Shown here one piece after another: positions 47,335 through 58,511 of a stretch of 64,000 nt of DNA. Position 1 is the stretch's first letter, and every line of letters begins with the position of its first letter. Source of the stretch: Struthidea cinerea. Taxonomy: Eukaryota > Chordata > Aves > Passeriformes > Corcoracidae. The translations under genes and the position numbers were made by a program. The notes beneath the pieces were generated by a model. The model had not been told where the DNA came from, made no database searches, and saw only the letters and a list, made by a program, of their open reading frames with translations. The DNA lies in assembly GCA_013397865.1 (NCBI GenBank), contig VZTI01001770.1, positions 1,017,475 to 1,081,474 on the forward strand. Direction: 5' to 3'.

Positions 47335-50300
47335 AACAAATACTTTTGATAGCCAGGTTTTACAGTGCAAGCCAAGAAAATGTTCTATATAAACAGAGAT
47401 ACAAAAATTATTTATTACTGTCACTGGCCAACGTTACATGGCACCTTCTGCATTCTTCGTACCACCTAAGAACAAGCACAATTCTCCTTTGCCTCATACC
47501 GAGTGAGCTCACATGGTAGTCATGCTGAATTATGAGCCTAAACAGGCATCAATCACTGTGGAATTCCACAACTCATTAGCTTAAAGGTGGGTAAAATGCT
47601 TCTTTTAAAAAAATGTGTGGGGGGGAACAGAGGACAAGTGAGAAATGTGATGTTATATAATTAACATCAAAACTGCTCATACATATCCTGTTATAGCTCA
47701 GCATCAGCAAGACTGGTAGAGCCAGCCTCTTAAATAAAATTTAAGAAAATGTTTATACTTAGTAATTCCCATTCATTAATGCTAAGTAGCTTGAAACAGT
47801 TCCCAGTACCCAGCACAGCGTTGTTGGCAAAGCAGCTTCCAATGCTGTGAAAATGTTCTATTTCTGTAATGCAATTTAATCGGTATTAATTCACTTCTTA
47901 TTCACTGAAAGACCGTAATCACCAGAAAGACTCTTGGTATTCATAGAGGAGCAACGTGTGTAATTCCATCAGAAATGCACTGCACTCCAGGATTCAGGAT
48001 AGCATAGCTAAAGGCTTCCAAAAATCTGTCCCTTTACACACCAATGTCCGTCTTCCAGAACTTTCTGACTCATCTATACTTATCTAGTTTAAGGAAAAGC
48101 TTGAGGAAATATTTTTATTATTAAATGACTAAAAGCTCTATTTTTCAGCGTAACACCATCCACCAATATAGTTATTTCTCTCTTGTTAAGTCAAATGTTC
48201 AACTTAATTAAGGAAATTCTCAGGGAAAATCTGATTTCTGTCAGCCAGTGGCAGGCACACAGGCTCAGAGAAAACAGCTGCTCTTTAACAAAAATCAGAT
48301 CATTTTGCAAGCATTAGACTGTGGCTTTATGCTTCATTTTGCTCTAGCAATCCAGTTTCATTTAAAAATGCACGTAGAGATGTATTGAAGTGCAAAATAG
48401 ACTTGAGTCAAAACAGAAAAAACCAGAAAGCAGAATTGAACACCTTCTTGTCCCAGTGCAAGTCCTCAAAGGGCTCCTTCTATGTGCTATTTTCTTTCTT
48501 TCTACTAAACCCCCTGGCCTCTGCCCACTTGAAAGCTGCTTAAGTTTTCAGCTAAAAAACTACTGAGCTTCAGCCTTAAATAAGGCCTTCATCAACCACC
48601 TATGAAAAATTCATATTTCTGACAAACATGATTTGGGTGTCACTTCACCAAGAGAAGAGAATGTCTCTACAGGAAGAGCAACATTAACAACTAATCTTCA
48701 TTAAATCTCTTCACTGAGAAACAATGGAAAACTTGCATCTGAACCTGTAATTGGTCACTGCCAATTATTTTTTTCCCCAAAAAGCTTGTTGTTTACATTA
48801 ATGGTAAAGCTGTCTGCATTTTTATGCCATATCCTATCTTCAGGTGTGTGGACAGCACAGCAAAGCCCACAGCTCTCACCTAGGCACCCCTCAAAAAAGC
48901 CCAAGAACAATTTTGCACGGTGCCAGGATGGCTCTGAGATGATCCCTGCGATGCACAGGGTGTCACTCGAGGCCCAGCAGCGCAGGGGCCCTGGGAACTC
49001 ATCCACACAGGAAAACTCACGGAAGTGCAGGAACCTCTGCTGCCACTCAGCAGTTTGCACATTCCTTGGGGCTGGGCAGGGCTGTCTCCCCTTCCACACT
49101 GTTACAGTTGGGTCTGTCAGAGCCTCCCTCACACCTTTTTTCCCCTTTTTTGGAACTAAGCATTTCTTTCAAACACAGCCACCAGCACCTCCCTTGTTAT
49201 GTGACAGCTCTGTGATAAATCTGCCATGAGGCTGACATGAAGACATGAAAGATTTTGCAACTCCCTAACCCATCTAAGAGGTTTCAGCTCCATCTTTTCA
49301 CCTCTAAGGAAAATGCCTGAATGGCATCTGCGTTTGAAAAGGGGGAAGGGGAGACTCAGAGCTGAGAATTCCACTCCACGATGTAAAAACCAAACACACC
49401 ATCCTCAGAATCTAGGAAGAGCAGAGCATATGCGTGTAAAACTCGCTAACCCAGTGATCAGGACATTCTCCTAGGAGGAGGATTTATGTGTCTTTTATAG
49501 AAAGCCACGGCTGGATAAAATAAACTAGTCCCTGGAGATGGCACTGAAAAGTCAATGTTTCCTGCCAGATGGTACAGCACACACAGGGCCTGTGGGAGCT
49601 CCCCCAGCTTCCAGCAGAGCTCCGTGCCCCGAGGACACCCAAAACACCAGGGAAGAGCACGCGAGCACAGCAGGGCTTCTGTGCTGGGCAGCACTTGGGC
49701 TGATCACCAAAGAGCCTCTGCTTCCATCACGAACACTTCTTGATGCAAAACCAATTGCTACACGCACCCCCTCAACCTTCAGACAGGCCAAGATACAGAT
49801 CTGATTCTGGTTTCATTTTTATAGGCCAGCACAAAATGAAGTGTGAGGAGGCTGATAAACGTGAAGAGCATGGTGCCATGGTTACCAGTGACATTAGATC
49901 CCTGGCTGAGCAAACTGCTGCAGGAATGATTTCTGTATAAACAGAATTACTCAATTATGTCAGCTGTGTGTCTATAAAACGTGATGCAATTGGATTTCAC
50001 AGATGCAGGAGGTGGTCGGTGTTTACTCTGCCTGCGTGGAGACGCCTCAATGAGCTCTTTTGCTCTGCTCAGCGGTCACACCGCTTCCACTCTGACTTCT
50101 CTGACCACACCAGCTTTGCCCTGACTCCCAAGAAATGGATTGGCACTGAGCTGGCTGAAATTGTGACTCTGCCATATCATTCCAAGCAAAATAAAATGTG
50201 CCAAGGAGAGTTTAACTTTTCTGTCTCTCATGGAAAAGACACAATTTACCTTGCATGACGTAGTAGAGGCCAAACAAAGCTCTGGAATTCTGGAAACCTC

Positions 50301-53300
50301 AGTCCTATGTCTGGAATTGGAAGCACAGCATGATACTGGCTGCAGTTTGTCTGGTCTAACCATGAGCCAAAGGCAGAGCATGTTGCTGGGGCTGGTCCAG
50401 CTGAGCTGCGACTACATCCAAGGATGGAGATTTCACAGCTGCTCTGGGCCCCTGTTCCATGTTTTCCCAACCTCACTGAAGCATGATTCCATGGGGTAGG
50501 TTTGTAAGCCGAAGCAAAGCCTCATCATCTTGCTTTGTATCTGTTTTTGCTACTGCAAAGTGGAAATAACATTGTAATAATCTTTCTTAAAGTGGCCAGA
50601 GACCTGTTGATAAGAAGCATGGCAATTGTCATCTCTACTTAAAAATTCAAGCTGAAGTCTGAGGGCAGCAACAAATTTAAGTGCAAGCATGCAAAAGCTG
50701 TTTTATTCCAGAAGTAGAAGAGGAATTTATCACATTCCCAGATCTGATGCCCAGGCCTGTGCTGCATGTAGCTGCTGTTCAAAGAGGAGAGACATCAGTT
50801 TGAACTTTGAAGATTTGGCACCAGTGACATGATCCCAGGAATGAGAATTCCAGAGACTGGAATAGAAAGATATCCCTCTAGTGGGATAGAGGTTCCATTC
50901 ACCAAACAGAGAAATGATCATTGGGGTAACAGTTGAGGGACAAAAATTACTGATACTTGATAATGCAGCAACAAAATAAATCCTCTATGATTCCAAAGAG
51001 GAGGACGATCCTGCTGTGAGTCAAGCACTTATTCTTGTCTTGGATGCAGGATGATATGAAGTGAGACTGCAAACTAGTCACAGGTACATGAACACTAAAC
51101 TGCTCCATAAAGCTTTGACTTTAGACATGAATAGAACAGAGCAGCTCAACTTCCAAGAGCAGGACAAAGTGCTGAGACCTGACTCTGGCTCTCAGCAAAG
51201 GTCAACAGGACAAGCTGTGCCCTTGGAAAATACTGTCCTGAAAGCAAGAACTCACCTACTTCGTGCTTGTGTTAAAGCTACACAACTCACACACACCTGG
51301 GAATGTCTGGGGCTCCACTTCCCTGCTGCCCACAGGAAATGTGGGATACAACACTGCCTTGGGGATGAGCAGGAGTGCATTTGACAGGTTTATTCTGTAT
51401 GTACCACACCCAAACAGCAGCACTGCTGTGAGTAGCTATTGACAGTACCAACACGCTGTAGTGGCACGGATTTTACACTCATAAATTACTCAATTGGCCT
51501 TATTAAGCCCTCCTTCATGCCAACAGGCACCACAAATTAAAGGAGACACATCCATCAATGGCTTGTCATTAGCACAATCAAGTGGACCATTCCTACCAGT
51601 CTCTGAGATGATGACAGAAATTGTGGTTGAACACAGGAGTAAAAAACCAAAGGTTTTTTTTCTGAGATTCTGCCTTAGAAAAGTAACTCTTGATGGTCTC
51701 AGACTAATCCAAATATAGCTGATAAGTATCATTTAGTGGGTTTTTACAACTAGCACTCTTTCATATCTCACTTCACATCTCTTTACGACCCTTATCCCTT
51801 AAAAGCCTTTGATTGATGCTGTGAAAAAAAAAAATCTCCGGAATCCTCATCTTCTCCTGGCTACTTTCAGCCACTTACTGTCAGATACCCACTGCCAATG
51901 ACACTCTCCAGCTTCAGATGCTGGTCACAAATGCTGGAAACAGACAAGTTACAGTCTCCCTGCCCCCGCAGCCAACACACAGAATTTACCATTTACTTCC
52001 CTGTTCCCTTGGCACATATAAACACAACTTCTGCTTAGTCTTTCCTTGTCCCATAGTCACAGCAAACAGCTTCTGCATTTCCTTGTCCTGGGACTGCTGG
52101 ATACAGTGAATGGTGGGAAGATTTACTTGAGGAAAAATATTATTTGTCATGTATTTGAAATTTTCTGATGGTCTTTTCATCACTGAGCTAAATGTGGTGG
52201 TGTAAGAAAGGTAAGTTCAGCTCATGAGGAATTATAAGGAAAGATATCAAGGGGAACTGATATTCTTTCAGTAAATTCTATCTATTTAAACACAATTTCA
52301 GGTCTGTGAGTGGATGTCAGGGAAGCAGAACAGAGCACGAAAGGGGTCACAGGAGTGCAGGGCTGACCTGCACAACCTCGCACACCACTGCCAAACTAAC
52401 AAATCACCGAGGCACTCAGGTCTTAAACAAAATGGTTCATAGCCCTTCTGCAACACTGAGGCAAGACTCGGAAACCAGAAGACACAATGATTCCATTCAT
52501 GCTTTCATCATCCTTTTATAAGCCATTCCCACTGCCTTGAAGAGTGAATTAAGGAGAAGAGGATTAAAGATAAAGAATAATAAAGGATGAAAAAAGGTAA
52601 AACATGAAAGGAGAACAATGACACAAATACTCTAATTTCACCTCTCAGGAACAACTTTCATTTTTAATCCTTCACTGACTGGGAAAGGACTATGTGTATT
52701 GAGGGAAGTGCTTATACACAATTTGTGACTATTCTAATTAAATTTTCAAAAACCCAAAAATGAGGAATTTCTACCAAGTTATATTGAATGTTCAAATTAA
52801 ACCAAGAAAGTCTTACTGTGTCTATGTCATTATCTGGTTTTTCATCTGAATGGCAAAAAGCTGCAATTAATCCCTGATTTATTTTTCTTTTCCATTTTCT
52901 ATGGCCTAATGGGATTTAACCACTCAGTTTTATCTCCATACACATCCCCTGTTCTATAAAAGTGCTCCTACCTGCAAGCTCCTCAGTGAGTACAATGCTT
53001 ATTCCAACTGGTGCTATTCCCAAACCTATAGCTCCCTATAATGATTGAGGCTGATTTTTGCAGAACACTGTAACCCCAAAATCAGAGTGCTGAGTTTCCA
53101 CAGGTGACCTTGGTAGCCTCTACAGGTGATTTCTGAAGCCAACTGTAATGGAAAAAACTGACAAGCACCTGGGATATTCCTGGTAAGTGAGAAAAGGGTA
53201 AGGAAAGGGCTCACCAAGTGTGTCCAAAAGCATGACACTGTTGACAAATTCTCCTTTGAGGGAGGAGGCATCCCATCACTGGGATTAGCTCCTGACCACA

Positions 53301-53737
53301 CTGATTTGGAACATCCCAAACAAGACAAAACAACTTCTTTCCCTCATTTCTAGCACCTTCTGATTCATGTGAGCCAAGCATCTCTTAACATGGACATGTA
53401 CAAAGACATGCACATGGAAAAGGATTTAGAAAAGCACAGACAATATTCTACCTTCTGAAGGATAAAACAGAACGTGTGTGTAAACACATTCATCTACATT
53501 CACATTCTTCCTGCTTTACACCTGCCCATCCAGGGAGAGGGAGAGCCATGCATGTTGCTTTCATCTTTCATTCCATACAGGAAGCAGTTCTTGCATTTTT
53601 CTAAATACTTTTTATTTAAGACAAATATGCCCTATACTAGCACCAGTCTTCTAAAACAGCCGTTTCAGCAACCATGTGTAAGATGTTCTTTTCTAATAAG
53701 AGCAGTAACAACAAGACTTGAGGTGTCAGGACTTAAT
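47335..53737. other. Non-coding stretch, no gene seen
   Basis: No gene is recognised. At 50020-50090 there are several CpG dinucleotides in a short space, inside an open frame (49968-50258) of unknown meaning. An A11 run lies at 51824-51834, and a purine tract at 52537-52620 is listed separately. An isolated donor-like AAG/GTAAGT near 52205-52212 has no matching acceptor. Confidence 0.45.
52537..52620 (+). repeat. Purine-rich low-complexity tract
   Basis: About 84 bases are made largely of A and G (GGAGAAGAGG, AAAGATAAAG, AAAGGATGAAAAAAGG) with scattered T. It is a degenerate A-rich simple sequence without fixed period. Confidence 0.6.
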
Positions 53738-53758
53738 CTCCTGGTGGAACACCAGGAG
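53738..53758. repeat. 9-bp perfect inverted repeat with 3-nt spacer
   Basis: CTCCTGGTG (53738-53746) faces CACCAGGAG (53750-53758) across GAA. The arms are GC-rich and the loop minimal, giving a tight hairpin or a palindromic protein-binding site. The hexamers do not match the glucocorticoid/androgen-receptor type (AGAACA) that the 3-bp spacing might suggest. Confidence 0.85.
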
Positions 53759-56700
53759 GAAGTTGTAGGAAACCACACTATAAATCCGGCTGAGGTGCTA
53801 AGACATTTTAAATAGTGAATCTACTTTATCAAAGTAGCAATTGTGTCATCTCTCTTATTACCTTTGCTTATTTTGGGTATTTCTGATGCACTCACAGAGT
53901 TGCACTTAAGTGCTAGACAGTAACTGTGTATAGGACTGAGTGGAAAAAGCAATGATTTCACAACTGCCTCCAATGCAGCTAAAAACTGCATATTAAGAAA
54001 AGGGGCAACATAAATGCTTAAAAACCCTAATACAGGGTTTTCAATACCCTAAAGAATAGGAAGATTAAAGGAAAAAAAAATCAGAGGCTGTGAGACAGAG
54101 AAGTAGAAATAAAAGCAGCCAAGAAGGTCTTGGTTTGATGGCATTGTGGAGGCACCAAAACATCACCCAGCATAGAGTGAACATGGCAGGGACAAGAAAA
54201 AGAAGGTGCAGAAGATGCCTTTTCTCACTCATGTTTTACCACTATGACAAAATCATGGGTCCTACTCACACAATCTACATAAACTACAAACACACTTCTC
54301 ATAGAAGAACAGAGAATGGAGGAGAGAAGGACATTTTTCTAGGTTGATAAAACTCAAGAGTTTGAAACCAGACGCTTATTTACACAGTGAATCCTCAGTT
54401 TAGAAGAACAGGATACGTGGTGCTGCCTTTAATGCTCCTCTTTCATCTCCCAAGAGTAACGATTCAGAGCTTTCACATAACAGTGTGGGAAGAAGGTGCT
54501 TCCATCACTACTCCCACCGTTCTAGAGACAGGATGGAGAAAGTTCCAGAAACAGGAAAAAAAAAAGTAACGTTGCTCTGGGAAAAACATTTACAATGCCA
54601 CCTCTTCTTGGGTGCGCAAGTGGCTTTGTTTCTTTAGGACTTGCTGCATTTCTTTGTGGAAACTGTTCACTGTCCCACTTCACTGCACACCTGGCACATC
54701 CTCTCTGGATTTTTCTCCAGAACTGGATCCTGGCAGCTCAACAAGGGAGAAAAACCATGGCGCATTGTAGGGCTTGGTAACTGGAGACACCCAAACTCCA
54801 TCTCCATTTTCTATCCAAAATGTCACAATTCTTCACAAAAAATCCACAGAAATAAAGCACTGAGTTTTAAGCACAGAAAGCAAAGATTTACTCCTATAGA
54901 ACTCAGGCACTGAGCAGAAACTGAACCAGTGGGGGACCAAAAGGTTTCGCTTTAAATACCCAAGAATTGCTCAGCTGGTGAAGATCTGCAAGAGCAGCTC
55001 TGGATTTCAGTGTGCAGCTGTTCTGTGACAGTCCCAGCACAGGCAGATCCAGCCCATTGTCACAGCCAGATAACCTCAAACGTGGAGCAGCTGGAAGGGC
55101 TGGGCACAAAGCAAACCCTCTGCCAGAGAATGGCAGACAACACAGGGAACCTGCCTACTACTATTTCTAATACTGTAAGGAAGCTATCCAAGAAAATCAT
55201 CAGGGCTTTTACATTTGCTCTGCTGCGCCCCAGGAGGAGCAGCACCACCTGCACCACCCGCACCACCCAAAAAAAACAAAAACAAAGCTGATGCTCAGTG
55301 AGATTTTCTCATTTTGAAAGGAAAAAAAGGTTAATTTTCAGCAAGAAGAATCAGGACCCTCATGGAAAACATAATAAAAAGTTCACTCTTTTTAAAATGT
55401 CTATTTATTTTTTCCCATTAAAAAACAAATCTATGCTCTGGAACATTTTGGACTTCTTCGGGAGTTTTCACTGGTATAAAACCCAAACTAATTACTTGAT
55501 GACCTCTAAGCCTCAAGATCACATTTCCTTGCACACGTACAATGAAAAATATTGAATAAAGCTTCTAAGAAACCTTTCTTAGCTGGGTACTTAGCAAAAT
55601 TGATTGAAATTCAGATTTTTTTGCCCACTGGCAAATTCTGATAACTCAGTATCTATTTGCATTCCAAATCAACATGAAAAATTGAAATACTCATAGATTC
55701 TCTAAAACAAAATGCACTTAACAATTTTGCCATAGAGAAAATTGACTTTTGAAAGCAATTTAAGTGCTGTTTTTCCTTTCTTGGATATACCTTCTCCTGG
55801 AAGTCAGCGTGGGGACTTGTAGCCCTGATTTTCCCCAGTGAGATATCATATGCATTAGGGGGTTTTTTCCCCCACCAATTCATGTGCTATTTTTGTAAAA
55901 AGAAAAAATAAAAGCAGCAGTTATTTAAATCTAGAGCTTTTCCTACCAGAATATTGCTACATTTTTAAATTAAGCCCTTAGGTATCAAATGAAATTGGAA
56001 GATGAAAAGAAAAATATTTACACCCCAAAGTAGCCAAGTGACCATTAATCATTAAAGTCACCTCAAACCCGGATTAACTTATTACATTAAAAACTTGAAG
56101 CTAAATCTTTCCTCTCTCTCACAACACTATTGCTTAGTGCATGCTCTTTCTTTAGTTTTTTTCTAGGAAAAAATCCAAAGTAAATGCAATTTTTTACCTA
56201 AAGCAAAACAGGAACGAACCCAAGTCTCATGTGGTTCATGGAATGGGAAAAACCTTCTCTTTTTTATCTTTTAAATGTATTTTTAAGCCAAGTCCATTGG
56301 GACAAGCTGCAAGCTCCAGTAAATCTCAAGTGCCTCCACAGTCCTGCATTTCCCACTTTAGCTCATGCACCCACATTGTCCAAAAGCCTGGGCTGTGTAA
56401 AACTCTGGATTATTCTCAGGTAACGGGAATAATGGGAGAAAAGAAGGAATTGACCCACGCATGAACCTATGAACTAAGCAGAAGGTGTCATTTAATATTA
56501 AACTTAATTGCAACACTTGGCTGTGTTTAACAAAGTCAAGCGACCCTGGTTTCCCTGTTGGGGTGATTTGCAATCTGACAGCCAAAGTCACTCACAGAAA
56601 TGTGTCAGCACCACCGATTCACTGGGAATTGCTGCAGGAGTCACACCAGTGCCATCTTTCCCCTCTGCCACACTCTGTTTTGAATATGCACACGGACATT

Positions 56701-57544
56701 AATTACAGCCAGGCAGTGACTCACAAGGCCAAGTGACTCTGCTCTCATGGCTACACAGAGCAGGCCACGTGTGTCCTCACAGCAACAGCCTTCAAACACC
56801 ACACACAAATCCATGTTTGGAATGGCACTTTTAACATGCAAAAATGAGGAAAAAGGATTTGAGGCTTTTTAAGGAGGATTTTTTTCCTAAGGGGCCATCG
56901 GAGAAGTGGGTGTAGCACAAGCTTCAGAGCCTAGAGCGCACACTTTTAGCCAAGCAGAATTAATGACTCTAATTAGCACTGCTGGGGGCAGCAGTATGAG
57001 GCAGGTATTTATACACATGGGAAAGCTCAGTTGTGCCAGAGGTTCTCCCTGGCACAAAACAGGAGGTTACCTGTGATAAGCACACAGTAATGGCAAGCTG
57101 CCTTTAGAGATGCTTTATATTAACAGCAAATAGTGATTCTCACAGCAGGACCACTTTTTAAACCATCTGAAAGTGCTTTATGATTAAAAGCACCACGAGC
57201 AGACTCAGAAGTGGCTGTTAGGCTGTGCCTAGGACAAACAAAATGGAAAGCAGACACTCCAGGTTGATTGCCATCATATGTGGTCTCCATCAAGAGACAG
57301 AAATTACCTATATTTATCCCATTTTGCATCATACATGTCAGTTAATGTATAAATAGAGATGAGTGTATGGGATCTTGTGCTGAACTACACCAGTGAGTCA
57401 CCAAAGAGGGGGAAGGATAATCTTTTCTCTTGCCTCTATAGGCAAGATAGTATTTATCAGCAAGTTAAAAGCAAGGTAGGGGTACAGAAAATTCTGATGA
57501 GAGAGAGACAAGGCTGGTGAAAAACAGGGGCTCAGAAGACCCAT
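53759..57544. other. Non-coding stretch, no gene seen
   Basis: No gene is recognised. Simple sequences are an A10 run at 54556-54565 and a 9-bp tandem triplication at 55242-55268. Short AT-rich open frames are judged chance. Confidence 0.5.
55242..55268 (+). repeat. Three tandem copies of GCACCACCY
   Basis: GCACCACCT, GCACCACCC and GCACCACCC follow one another exactly (3 x 9 bp) and run into an A-rich patch. It is a small minisatellite-like array. The reading frame stays open and would encode a Thr-rich repeat, but there is no sign of a gene. Confidence 0.9.
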
Positions 57545-57678
57545 GGGATCTCCTTAAATTCTGCTGGACAAGGGCCTGAGCAAACTGACTGAGGTGAAAG
57601 CTGGCCCTGATTCAAGCACAGACTTGGACTAGAGGCCTCTAGAAACCTTTAAAATTTAAAGTATTCTGTGATTCTAAG
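57545..57678 (+). mobile_element. CR1 LINE 3'-end fragment
   Basis: The words appear in CR1 order: TTCTGCTGGACAAGGGCCTGAGCAAACTGACT, then a GGTGAAAGCTGGCCCTGATTC stretch, then CTTGGACTAGAGGCCTCTAG, ending TATTCTGTGATTCTAAG. The 'ctagatgatctcc..aggtcccttccaacc' region usual in CR1 is degenerate here. It is a plus-strand, 5'-truncated, old copy. Confidence 0.82.
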
Positions 57679-58326
57679 AGGCAACACAGCCCAAAATAGA
57701 GAGGCAGTTCTGGGAATCCACAGCATCTGAGCATCTACCTGGAACTGTGCTCAGAGTATTTGCTTTTCTTTGAGACCCAGCAATCTTTGTTTTCTTGCTG
57801 GGAGACAGTTTTTATGATGCTCTGAGTGACAGAGGTAACATAACTATAAATCTCTCTCAGACTTCAGCAAAGTTGGGTTGTACAGGGACTGCAGAATATT
57901 GCACTAGAAGCTTTACAGGGGGTTTAGGGAATAGAGGGGTTAGGAAAAGGGAAAATGCATCTCACTTGTAGCAATATCATTTAAATCCAGTTCTGGTGCT
58001 TGCATTTATCCCCACAGTGTTTTCTATCATAAATCAGGTATTATTTTCCTTCTGCACAACAATAAACAATACAATCAGCAGCAACATCTGGGCTCTGCTT
58101 TTTTTAATAGCACCTTCATGCAGTTATAATGTAAAATACAAGAACTGGAATTGGGAATAAAACAGAAATGCTAATTTGACACTTGGAACTTTATTACAGC
58201 TGCACAGTTTAAAGTAATTTTAACTGTAGACTCTTGCTGTTAGGTTATATTTTTCAGCAACATCTTTTTCATCCAGAGATGTTTTCTCAATCATCATCAC
58301 TGGTGTTTTGGACAGTTTAGACTTAC
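57679..58326. other. Non-coding stretch
   Basis: AT-rich DNA without a recognisable gene or repeat. It leads into a region with splice-like words on both strands. Confidence 0.45.
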
Positions 58327-58467
58327 TTTTCCTGTTCTTTTTTTTACAGAAGGCCATGGGTCACTTTGAGCCAAGATTTCTCTGTATGCAGCGAGTGTCC
58401 CCAGCCACTGTTCCCTACCATGTTTCAGGATGAACAGAGCTTCCTCCCAAGCGAGGTACAGACTGAC
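58327..58467 (-). other. Possible coding exon, 47 codons (unproven)
   Basis: Read on the minus strand, this segment is open throughout (phase 0 at both ends). It ends in GAAAA/GTAAGT, a good donor (58321-58326). The peptide includes YLAWEEALFILKHGREQWLG and AAYREILAQSDPWPSVKKR. It has an amphipathic, helix-like mix of charged and hydrophobic residues, unlike most chance frames here. The nearest acceptor (CCCTGCAG at 58468-58475) has a poor pyrimidine tract. A better one (CCTTATTACAAG) would extend the exon to 58511. The plus strand also has a strong acceptor here, so the strand is uncertain. I do not recognise the family. Confidence 0.22.
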
Positions 58468-58511
58468 CTGCAGGGTCCCTGCTGTCTTTCCTTGACCTTT
58501 GACACCAAGCA

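Noticed and set aside
52205..52213. AAG/GTAAGT donor consensus
   Set aside because: No acceptor with a usable pyrimidine tract lies at exon distance upstream.
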